The position numbers and the translations under genes are program-made. The notes beneath the pieces are model-generated. The model was not told the origin of the DNA. It saw only the letters and a list, made by a program, of their open reading frames with translations, and did no database searches. This document shows positions 55,075 through 64,000 of a stretch of DNA of 64,000 nt, piece by piece (position 1 is the first letter of the stretch; every line of letters starts with the position of its first letter). The stretch covers positions 8,040,874 to 8,104,873 of the forward strand of contig CM055901.1 in assembly GCA_029582155.1 (NCBI GenBank), given 5' to 3'. The DNA comes from Panopea generosa (taxonomy: Eukaryota > Mollusca > Bivalvia > Adapedonta > Hiatellidae).

Positions 55075-56840
55075 ATAACAGATAACAGATTTTATTGAGA
55101 CGTAAACTATACAGTTTTTTGTCTAACACATGTTATTAACATTCAAAATGTCACATGAAAGATACATTATATAACACATATGGAATGGAATATACATACA
55201 ATTCTTAGCATTTCGAGATCTAACATACAAATCATAATATATTTTAGCATTTATAAAAGTTACATTGTATTTTATAAAAAATATAGCCAATACAAACTAT
55301 AAATATAATCTTTGTAATGAGTTTAAACTTAACGATTAATATTTTAAAGCAAGTCTATATTTGTATTATATGTTGATTAAGTAAATTTTTGTGCAGGGCA
55401 AAAGATTCTTAAACATTGTTACCTAAGTTTCTAAGAACTAACATATTTTTTTACGGATTTGCATATATACAGGACACACAAGTACAAAATGATACTCATC
55501 CTTTATATCAAAACAATTATATAAAGTACAGTATCTCATATCTCTGTCGACCCTGTTTGGCATGTAGCGCATCGTTTAGATGCGCAGCTAATGTGAGGAC
55601 AATCTTAACCTTGTTAAAGGTATTCTAAATTTAGAAGGTAAATTTATAATACGCTAAGGTAAATATCGAATTCAAATGACTGTTTAAAATGTTTGTATAA
55701 AATAAGTTTACCGCTGGTAGATATGTCATTACACCAGCATTGCTTGAATACATCAATAAGTCTTTGATTAAACATCAAGTGAAAACGTTTTAATTCAACC
55801 GCTGCTGGATTAATCCATACATAAGAAAATCTGTAGTTATCTTAAGAGTGATTTGACACTGTGAGCCCAATTTTGAATACCTGTTTTGCAATCCTCTAAC
55901 AAGGAATTATATAAGTGAACAATTGATATATTATTAGAACAAATTACTTTACTCCAAAACTTTATGATCTGTGTATATCGTGTAACAAATAAAGGGTATC
56001 TTCCAAGTTCCCCGTAAATACCAACATTACAAGTAGAAGATTTAACATTTAATACAGCATTTAGAGGAGAGTTCTACGTCTAGTCGGCCCGGTGTCAGTA
56101 TAATGTGACTGGGTGGGGTATCATACCATGTGTCTGCGGCATGATACTCCAGTGTGACAGCGCTCAGAATACTGTCTCAAGTAGACACCGTCGGAATATG
56201 ACTGAAAAATTGTTGAAAGCGACGCTAAACACCATACAACTACAACATAACATTTAATAATGATTTGTAAAATTTAATATGTATTTTCTCTATAGCCTTT
56301 GATTTAACCAAAACCCCATATTTCACTTGAGTAGTAAATAATTGAGCGTACAAAAGCATCAAACAGTTGACACGTAACTTTTGTTTTTATTGTATATCTC
56401 TTTGTATTATATAACAGATAATTTAATGCTTTAAGACCTTTACCCACTACCGTTTCTTGGTTGAAAGTGAAATTTCCAGTGTGATTAAAAACTGTTCTGA
56501 GTTAATTGAAATCATTAACTGTCTCTAAAGAAACATTACCATATGTCCACTTTTCACCAGGACGCATATTGCCACATTTTCTGAAGACTATTATTTTTGT
56601 TTTTTCAGTATTGACTTCTAGACCCCACGTGTCACAATAAGATTTTAAAAGATCAATACTGTTTAGTAATTCACTCACACTCTTAACTAGAATTACCATG
56701 TTGTCTGCAGAAAGCATCAAAATAAAAGTTATATCATTAAAAGTGAGCACGCAACATTGATCACCTTGCAAAAATAGCTCCAAGTCTTCCAAAAAATGAG
56801 AAAATAAAACTGGCGACATTATCTCCCCTTGTTTTAATAT
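55075..56840 (-). mobile_element. LINE, 3' half, 5'-truncated
   Basis: Read on the minus strand, the element enters at QGEIMSPVLFSHFLEDLELF (56836 downwards), passes a decayed active-site box SADN at 56711-56700 where YADD is usual, then VNTEKTKIIVF, a stop at about 56505, TGNFTFNQETVVGKGLKALN and SSEIWGFG. After the nested SINE it resumes CNVGIYGELGRYPLF and QNWAHSVKSLL. The 3' end CGTCTCAATAAAATCTGTTA plus TCTGTTATC lies at about 55075. Domain order is that of a CR1/L2/RTE-type LINE with a long 3' region. Subfamily not assigned; inactive. Confidence 0.8.
56055..56247 (+). mobile_element. SINE-A, 5'-truncated, inserted in the LINE
   Basis: Matches the SINE-A at 9606 from CAGCATTTAGAGGAGAGTTC to the CATACAACTACAACA end. 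TAACATTTAATA flanks it exactly at 56043-56054 and 56248-56259. The interrupted LINE frame reads through when the insert and one duplication are disregarded, so the SINE arrived after the LINE. Confidence 0.92.
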
Positions 56841-58189
56841 ATTATGAATTATTTATAATATGAATTATAAAATACCTCAAAATGGGCTTTTTCCAAAAAT
56901 TAGTCCTCAATATATCAGTTTTAAAATATGGTTCTGTGTTCCAGATCTTCTACTTTCACTGTCAGTATAACATGTATCACAAGTAAGATGCTACAGCATT
57001 TTAATGCAGTTTTTTTTTTTTAAGGAAAAAGATAGATTACCTTTCATTAAAATTGAAATGATGGTGGTTCTACTTGGATTCATTCTTAGGTCTTCCTCCA
57101 CTAATAAAACTGGTTATATAAATGCATTATACAACCTGAAAGGTGTTGACAATGGCAGTAAAACCTCATTCCTATATTTTAAGGTGTTTTTTTTTACTCT
57201 ATGAATTATTTCTGTAGTTAATTTACTCCAAAAGGAACTAGTTGAGTCGTCTTATTGAGTGGTAATTAAAATACTTGAATATTTTTTTAAATATCATAAA
57301 AATATGAATTTGGAAGGAAAATTTCAATGTTTGATGGATGAAAACTATGAAACATTTTTTCAGAACTTATCGTTAAAACTTCTTCAATATATCTAAAATG
57401 GGTAGTTTTCTTAGTAAAAATCATTTTAACTTCATAATGCATCGTAAGGGTACAAGACAACTCGTCCCATCAAAAGACAAGTTGTACCAAACAATTCTTA
57501 CACTTGTCAATAGGATTATCCTTTATAACACTATTGATTGGATAATTTGATAAATATGAAATACATTTGGTGACTTAATTACTCTGTGTGTGTATAGCTG
57601 CCATTAATTAATTCACAGGATTCATAGTGTGTGTCGCACTTCACTTATAATTTACACTACACAAATTATGATTTAACTGTGTAATATAATTTTGTTGTTG
57701 TTTATATAATTAAGGACAGATAATCATATGAATTAAGAACTAAGAAATAGTGTTAAGGGAATTGCAAAAATGTATGCAAAGTAAGAGAGATGAACACACT
57801 GACATTTCTGGCTACGAAAAAAGAGCTACTAACATTTGATATTAAACACATTTTCATTTAAAAATATATTAACAATTTCCTTTCTTAAAGCTTATTTAAG
57901 CACATTCTTTTTGTATTGAACAAACATGAAAATTACAAAACATTAAAAAAAATCCATTTAATCAGTAACATCCAAAAAATAAAATTAAAAACAAAATTGT
58001 ATGATATATTGCCTGTTTTCCTATTATATTTATAACATATCTATCATAACTTCACTCTATACTGACAATATTGGATACACAGGGAATATTTTACTAATAT
58101 TTTGTCAGGATTTTGTACGTCGTAGTTAACCCATGTATATGATAGAGTATTTACAAATTTTGTATATAATTACTTTCTTGATTATCCTG
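56841..58189. other. No gene; SINE-D 3' fragment
   Basis: At 57080-57175 the string TTCTTAGGTCTTCCTCCACT, AATAAAACTGG and CAGTAAAACCTCATTC matches the 3' part of SINE-D (13170, 37170). The remainder is AT-rich with no supported gene. Confidence 0.55.
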
Positions 58190-58305
58190 GTGACATATAG
58201 ACCCAATGGGCCGGGTGCCAAATAATTTTGTCAATTGTATATATGTATAACTTAATGAATGTATGCACATGTCACAATAATAAACAATATCTTATCTTAT
58301 CTTAA
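58190..58305 (+). mobile_element. LINE 3' end remnant with (TTATC)n tail
   Basis: GACCCAATGGGCCGGGTGCC leads to TGCACATGTCACAATAATAA and CAATATCTTATCTTATCTTA, the short tandem tail typical of some LINE 3' ends. No coding part remains upstream. Confidence 0.55.
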
Positions 58306-59407
58306 TATTAACCGATATCACTTCATCAGTGTAATTAACACTTTCGGACAAATAACTTAAAATCATGACGCATTGTTTCATCCATTTTGTATTTAATTTT
58401 ACTATTCCTTAATTAGATTGTTTGGGACAAATTTTTTCATGAGACGAGGTGTCTTTAAATATGGGATGAGTTGTCTCGAAACTTGGGATGAGTGTCTCGA
58501 AACTTGAGACAAGTTGTCTCAAAATGTGGGACAAGTTGTCTTTGGGTAGAGTTGTCCATTATGGCATAATACCATCTTAAGGTTTCGTATCAGTGATTTG
58601 CATTTTCATTCCTGAGAAAATCCACATGCTCAATAAAAAAAAACATGCCAAGGGTAAATAACTTGTTTTACTATGATTTATTCACCACCTATCAATTTTA
58701 ACATCATATTAATTAATTGTGCATTGTTTAGGTCTAATTCCACAAAACAACAAGCAAACTGCATTGTCGGGCAATTTTTTTAATTTATATTAATTATCGG
58801 AGAGTCATCAGTTTGATACTCCTCCACAGCTATGGGTTGCGTCCCTGAGCAAAACATTTTATCCACATATGCTTATTACTTGTTCTCCTCCTTTCCTCCT
58901 TTATGTGCTTTATTTCTGATGTTTTCTAGTAGAAAGGCATCTCGGCAACATTTACAGTGTATCTAAACCTGAAAATATTAAATTTTAAGTGGCAAAAAGA
59001 AAATAGATTGCTTGTGTATGTAATGCTACTTTGACATTGCAAACATTGGTTTGCATATGTGGTAAATTCACTTTCTTTTTACTGCCTTTTTTAGCTTGAA
59101 TTTCAAGTAAAATAGAGACTATTGTATTATTCATCCTGCAATGATTTTTAGCTTACATCAGCAAGGCTCAGGATGAACTATTCAGACCATCCAGTGTCCC
59201 AAGTGTAGGGAGTTAAGGCCTTTAAATAAAACTTTGTGTTGCTAGTATTCTACTTTATTGTACTCTATCACTCACAGTTTAGATTCGATCTTCACCAAAC
59301 TTACACAGTATTAAATAATATAAACATAATATCTTCAACTGTCCCAATGGGATAATGAATGTTAGAGATGTGGCCCTTGAATCATCAAATATATGTTAGG
59401 CCATTAT
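58306..59407. other. No gene; short GAGACAAGTTGTCTC-like repeats
   Basis: At about 58440-58550 the phrases GGGATGAG, TTGTCTCGAAACTTG and GGGACAAGTTGTCT repeat at about 28-bp spacing. The rest is unremarkable. Confidence 0.5.
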
Positions 59408-59623
59408 AATTAATTGCTAGATTATCATGCAAATTTTTCTTAAAAACTGGGAGGGCAAAAGGATTTTATTTTTTTTTTTTTTTTTCATTTTTAAATTTTT
59501 TTGATTTTTTAATAATAAAAAAAAACAAACTTTTTTTTCCTTTCTTTTTTTTATGAAAATAAAAAGGGTCGGGGCGGCATGAAAATTATGGGGCGGGCGG
59601 GGATGATCATCTAGCAATTAATT
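59408..59623. mobile_element. Palindromic MITE candidate
   Basis: AATTAATTGCTAG at 59408-59420 is matched exactly in reverse complement at 59611-59623, and the next ten bases pair with two changes. The 170-bp interior has poly-T/poly-A blocks and a GC-rich GGGTCGGGGCGGCATG segment unlike the surroundings. Confidence 0.7.
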
Positions 59624-61044
59624 TATTACACAGTACATGTATATAAGACCATAATATGTCGAACAAGTTCTTGAAATTGTTTAATTGGATAATTAGTCTC
59701 GGAGTCAGTTGCCCTTGAATTGTCAAAAATTGCATTATTTGATATTGTGGGCACTTTAGCACTTGCAATTTTAATGACAGAAAAAAGTAATTAACAATGG
59801 AAAGAGTATTCCTCTTTAGAATGTGCTCAATACTCAGAGCTCTGAAAGCAAGGTATAAAAAATAATTTTGGTGTTATGTACATTATTTAAAAATTAATTT
59901 TGTTAGTTAAAAGGGTGTCTTCTGCATAGTGATGTGCCAGTAATTGATTATAATTGAAAAAAAATCGTTTTGTGTTTTATTTCGAGCATTCTATTATGGT
60001 TTAAAAATTTTGATTAATTGGGAAATCTTTTTTTGGATATGTAGTTATAAAAAACACACTTAAATCTGGTCGAAACGAAGATGAAATATGTACAGAGTTG
60101 TCTTTCATAAAATGTCTACACTGTTATAATTATAATTTTTTCACAAATTTATCACTTACATGTATTATATTCACGCTATTAAATTTAAAGAATATATTTC
60201 TGATTAAAATAAGTTTAAATGAAAAATAATTATTATTGTTTTACGAATGAAGGCATAGTACCACCATTGGAAAAAGTAAGTGTTTCCGTGGGGTAGTCTC
60301 GTAATGGCGGTTATAAATAATCCTCATTTCTTCTTCTTTAAAAATGCAATTTCCTTATATTAATGCTCATTTTTTTATTTAAATGGCATTATTGATGTAT
60401 TATGAACATTTTGATAGCATCGTCATGTTTGAATTGTGAATTTAGAAAAAAAAAAAAATTGATGCTTAGAAATTGGGTATGAATACATGATTTCAGAAAT
60501 CTACTTTCACTTTGTCACCAGTGTACACACTGAGCAGAAAAAAAATCTCTTATATGACACATGACCCCTACTTTTCGCATCATATTTTGATAGTGCAGAG
60601 GTTGACAAACACTAAAATGTAAGTTTCACTTCTTTTATTTGGGCTAATTCTCTATGAATGTCAAGCCTTCAAACTTTTATTATTTACTATAGAATAAAGA
60701 ACAAAAATCAATGGTGGGGTTACACCTAAAATAGCAAATACGATTTTGCGGTTCTGGATGTCGGCTGTTGTGATACAACAACAAAACGAATACAAAACAA
60801 TATTATGTCATCCAATTCACTTGAATCCTTGGGCTTATAATTAAAATGTCGAGTCAACATACATTAAGATAATATTTTAATTTTATTCAGTAGTTATTAT
60901 TATGCTCTGAATAACCTATTTCATGTAATTTTACACAAAAAGTAACACACAATTAATACATTATGATAAAGGCATGGTAATTGATTATCTGTTGATTGTC
61001 AGTTGATTGAGTAAAACCAGTAATCAGTTATGAACTTTCAACTG
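59624..61044. other. No gene seen
   Basis: AT-rich intergenic sequence upstream of ALG2 with no supported element. Confidence 0.5.
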
Positions 61045-61250
61045 ATACACATCACTACCGAGTGGTCTAAGGCACTTGCTTCAAATGATCGTACACGTAT
61101 TTGTTGTACATCATGACTGACAGCGTGGGATCTTCAAACCCAAATATTTTAAGTTAGAAAATTTGCCAGTTTTTCAATCATTCTAATGGTGATTAAACTC
61201 AAATTCATTCTTAGGTCTTTTTTCGCAAACAAAACTGGATGGCATTTTAT
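61045..61250 (+). mobile_element. SINE-D copy
   Basis: The head CCGAGTGGTCTAAGGCACTT is a clean tRNA-Leu-like A box; the B box is weak (GATCTTCAAACCC). The body keeps AAATTTGCCAGTTTTT, TTCATTCTTAGGTCTTTTTT and AAAACTGGATGGC. It lies about 400 bp upstream of the ALG2 start. Confidence 0.7.
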
Positions 61251-61651
61251 TTAAACTATGTGAATGTGTTGGAAATTATGTTTAACCAAATTTTCTTATC
61301 ATTTAATATTAAGAGTATTATTGAAAAGTAAATACGAAAATCATCAATGTTTTGATATTGATATAAAGTATATATTTCATAATGATGCTACACACATTTG
61401 TATAAAAAATGGCGTAGTTCGTGGTTTAGTATATGTTATGTATATAACTACGCAATAGCAATTCGAGAAATCCTGCTGTCAATTTCGGTGAGTCAAGCTA
61501 TTGCGGGTTGTATACTAGTTATTCCCCTTGAACACGTTTTTTAAAAAAGGAAACCTCAAAACGGTGTCGACTTCCGGCTAATGTAATATTGCCTGTGTGG
61601 CAAATTATAAGTCTAATTTTAACAAAGTGACTTTTCGCACACGACATTTGT

Positions 61652-61663
61652 ATGCAAGTATGA
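61652..61663 (+). promoter_or_regulatory. Three-codon upstream ORF overlapping the ALG2 start
   Basis: ATG CAA GTA TGA at 61652-61663 has a stop codon overlapping the main ATG at 61660 as ATGA. If the mRNA starts upstream, ribosomes would translate this minimal frame first. Neither ATG has a strong context at both -3 and +4. Confidence 0.4.
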
Positions 61664-62155
61664 CAAAAATAGTGTTGTTGCATCCAGATCTTGGCATTGG
61701 CGGAGCTGAGCGAGCGGTTATTGATGCCGCACTTGCTTTGAAATCTCGAGGTCATGACGTCCAGTTTGTAACTGCTCATCACGACCCTGGACATTGCTTC
61801 CAAGAAACTCGTGATGGAACATTTAATGTCACTGTGGCTGGAGACTGGTTACCAAGAAGTGTATTTGGACGTTGTTATGCGATGTGTGCCTACATAAGAA
61901 TGATATATGCAGCTGTGTATCTAGTCTTTTTCAGTGACATATGCTTCGACTTAGTTTTCTGCGATCAAATTTCAGCTTGTATACCAGTCTTGCGATTATC
62001 AAAGTCAAAAATATTATTCTACTGTCATTTTCCTGATATGTTGCTTACTAAGAGAGACAATCTTTTAAAGAAACTTTACAGAGCTCCTATTGACTTTCTT
62101 GAAGAAAAGACAACAGGGATGGCCCATCGTGTGCTCGTCAACAGCAAATTTACAG
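61660..62155 (+). CDS. ALG2: ALG2, alpha-1,3/1,6-mannosyltransferase, first coding exon
   Basis: ALG2 adds the first branching mannoses to Man1GlcNAc2-PP-dolichol on the cytosolic face of the ER, early in N-glycan precursor assembly. The exon encodes 165 residues: [20 protein letters not shown] (GT4 glycine-rich N-terminus), [21 protein letters not shown], a hydrophobic stretch ([11 protein letters not shown]), [54 protein letters not shown] and VLVNSKFT. These are close ALG2 signatures. The frame is open upstream of 61660 but with no ATG, so 61660 is the start. The exon ends at ACAG|GTACAG; read-through adds unrelated residues and a stop at 62224. The remaining exons, with the C-terminal GT4 donor-binding domain, are not within the next 1.8 kb. 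Confidence 0.93.
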
Positions 62156-63058
62156 GTACAGAGTATATATTTTATAAGCTATTGACAACTGGGATATATT
62201 ATAATTTTATGTTCCTTTTGAACTAGATAACATAATTGTATTAGTATATTCACAGAAATTTTAACTATTTGTGTGGGCTGTTCAGTTAGAAATAATATTA
62301 CTACCTTTGACCCGATACCCTCTTGTCACGGTAGTAAGTCGATGCATATGGTTGTAATGGAGCAGTGCGGAAGCTATTCACTTCCACAAGGTTTTCAGGT
62401 ACTTTGACATTTTTTAGCAGCTATAAAACATGGTTGCTACAATATATCATTTATCTCTAACCTGTAGCTGTTTACATAATCTGTAACATGTTTTTGATAT
62501 TTTTAATTGACTGTTATTCAAAAAAGTTCCTAATTGTGTTGTGGTAAATGGAATAAAATGTATTCTTCCGTTAACATTCGGATACTTTCGACTTAAATTT
62601 GTGGGTGGAGCTCAAGAGTACCAATTAAGGAGATTGTAGTATAGCAAAAACAAAATGGCAGACCTAAATTTACAAAGAGTTTCAGAGAAACATTGCTTTG
62701 GAATCCAGCTTAAAGAAGATTTTAAGCCTCATATTTAACGGAAATGATGCTTTGAGCGTCGTACCAACTGGTTTAATAAATATTATGCGAGTTGTGTGTG
62801 TTTTTCCCCCATGTGTCAGATTTTCATTTGTAAACAACAATCATAGTAAACAAACCAAATATGGAAATCGGAATTCTCATTACATTCTCGCGAGATCCCA
62901 TTATTTTTTAAATGGCTGTCATCGGAATGTTTTGACATGGTAGAAAATTAACTTGGTTGTTTTTTTGAAAGTTTGACGTTACTTTAAGAGTATTTAAACT
63001 AAATATATATATTTATATAGGTATGAATTCTTAGCGTGACTCTAAATTTTAGTCCTGT
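62156..63058 (+). other. ALG2 intron 1 (start); no other gene seen
   Basis: Begins at the GT at 62156. Short frames (for example 62698-62943) show no family motif. Confidence 0.6.
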
Positions 63059-64000
63059 CAGGGCTAGAATTTAACTTTTTTGTGCACTGGCAATTTTGGC
63101 CAGTGCCTAAACTTTCAACTGGCCAAATTTGAAACCAACTAGCCAAACTAATTTTCGCAGAAACTTGTAGTCCTAAATGTCTAAATAAACCCGAAATTAA
63201 TTGTTTCAAAGCCTGCATGTTATTTAAAATGCATTATTAGCTTGTATTTATTTTATAGACAATGGTATCAAGGTTATTATATATGTTACGGTATTTCAAT
63301 TTCAAAACAGTACTTTACAAAACAAAATAATTTAAAAAATAAAATTGTCTTTGTTAATTATTATACTACCATAAATAAATGCATACAATAATATATCATA
63401 AATAAACATTTTTTACAAAATGATGAATCATCGATTTAAAAATAACAAGTGTACAGAGACTGAGATTGAGACTTAACACACATTTCTATTTATAGAATTA
63501 ATATAGGCAATGGCCGTTAGTTTTAAAATAAGATCTAGATCTAGCCAAGGACGATTGTTTATCATGTGTTAATGTTGTGATATCATATAATATAGTTTAA
63601 TTATTATGGATGATCTGTCGATCGCGCTGTTTCTACAATTGATACACCATTTTGTCATTGTCAAGTTTATAGCCCAGTGTGATATTGAGCTGTCGCTCCT
63701 GTTTCATTACGTAACAGTATTAACGGAAGGATTATTTAAGGATATATTTTCTTGTTTGGACTCACTTTCATTCGTCAGTTCAATGGAGAAAAAGATGTTA
63801 TTTTATCAACCGTTTTAACAGCTGACAAACTATGTAAACAATAAATTTGACAGATTTCAACTTCAATTTTATTTTATAGAGTGAGTGCGCGATCGATCAA
63901 ACTAGATGCAGTCTACTCATGTTGTTGACGGGTTTTAACTTTACTTCTGAACTTGAGATAAAAAACAATTGGATGCAGTCTCCTGATATAAAAATATTTA
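63059..64000. mobile_element. Possible hAT-type terminus inside ALG2 intron
   Basis: CAGGGCTAGAATTTAAC at 63059 is a typical hAT-like left end, followed by a CTGGCCAAATTTGAAACCAA region. The matching right terminus is not seen before the window ends, so extent and class are uncertain. No transposase frame is evident in the visible part. Confidence 0.4.

Noticed and set aside
61597..61659. N-terminal extension of ALG2
   Set aside because: The frame is open but begins with GTG and has no ATG; the residues do not resemble ALG2.

Overview
The window is AT-rich, intron-containing and crowded with short retroposons, DNA transposons, satellites and microsatellites. Gene density is low and most open frames lie in repeats. 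The repeat families and the coding remnants suggest a mollusc, probably a bivalve. That is inferred from sequence style, without a search. No bacterial or organellar gene organisation and no CRISPR array is present.

Layout: 1-8100 holds satellites, a 255-bp inverted-repeat element and tRNA-derived SINEs. A 28-bp satellite at about 5985-8100 was invaded by a roughly 420-bp retroposon (called SINE-E here) whose ATTC tail grew into a long microsatellite. 8100-16560 continues with SINEs (families A, B, C, D and F here, my own labels), a 22-bp minisatellite and a 22-bp palindromic satellite. 17020-20606 is a 3.6-kb element with matching terminal inverted repeats and repeated subterminal motifs, whose coding part I cannot name. 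21151-22387 is a clean hAT-like non-autonomous element with 15-bp terminal inverted repeats and a 6-bp target duplication. 23118-27314 is a broken gene of a multicopy invertebrate family with a FEN1/XPG-like nuclease core and a Cys-rich tail. It carries an apparently base-identical tandem duplication, one copy of which has lost 778 bp.

The functional core is a set of mTERF-family genes (mitochondrial nucleic-acid-binding regulators): two close paralogues at 31939-33489 and 40158-41699 and a more distant relative at 53409-54626. The two close copies each carry two tandem mTERF-like modules of about 215 residues. The third carries one such module plus a different C-terminal part. The close copies sit in a segmental duplication (about 28010-33780 and 39590-42100) that includes a probable 5' UTR exon and intron. 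In the first copy that intron is swollen by a hAT transposon of about 3.3 kb. Patches of near-identity between otherwise diverged copies point to gene conversion.

56840-55075 (minus) is the 3' half of a LINE interrupted by a SINE-A with a 12-bp target duplication. 61660-62155 is the first coding exon of ALG2, the mannosyltransferase of N-glycan precursor assembly; the rest of that gene lies beyond the window. The mTERF genes should act in mitochondria and ALG2 at the ER, so no shared pathway is implied.
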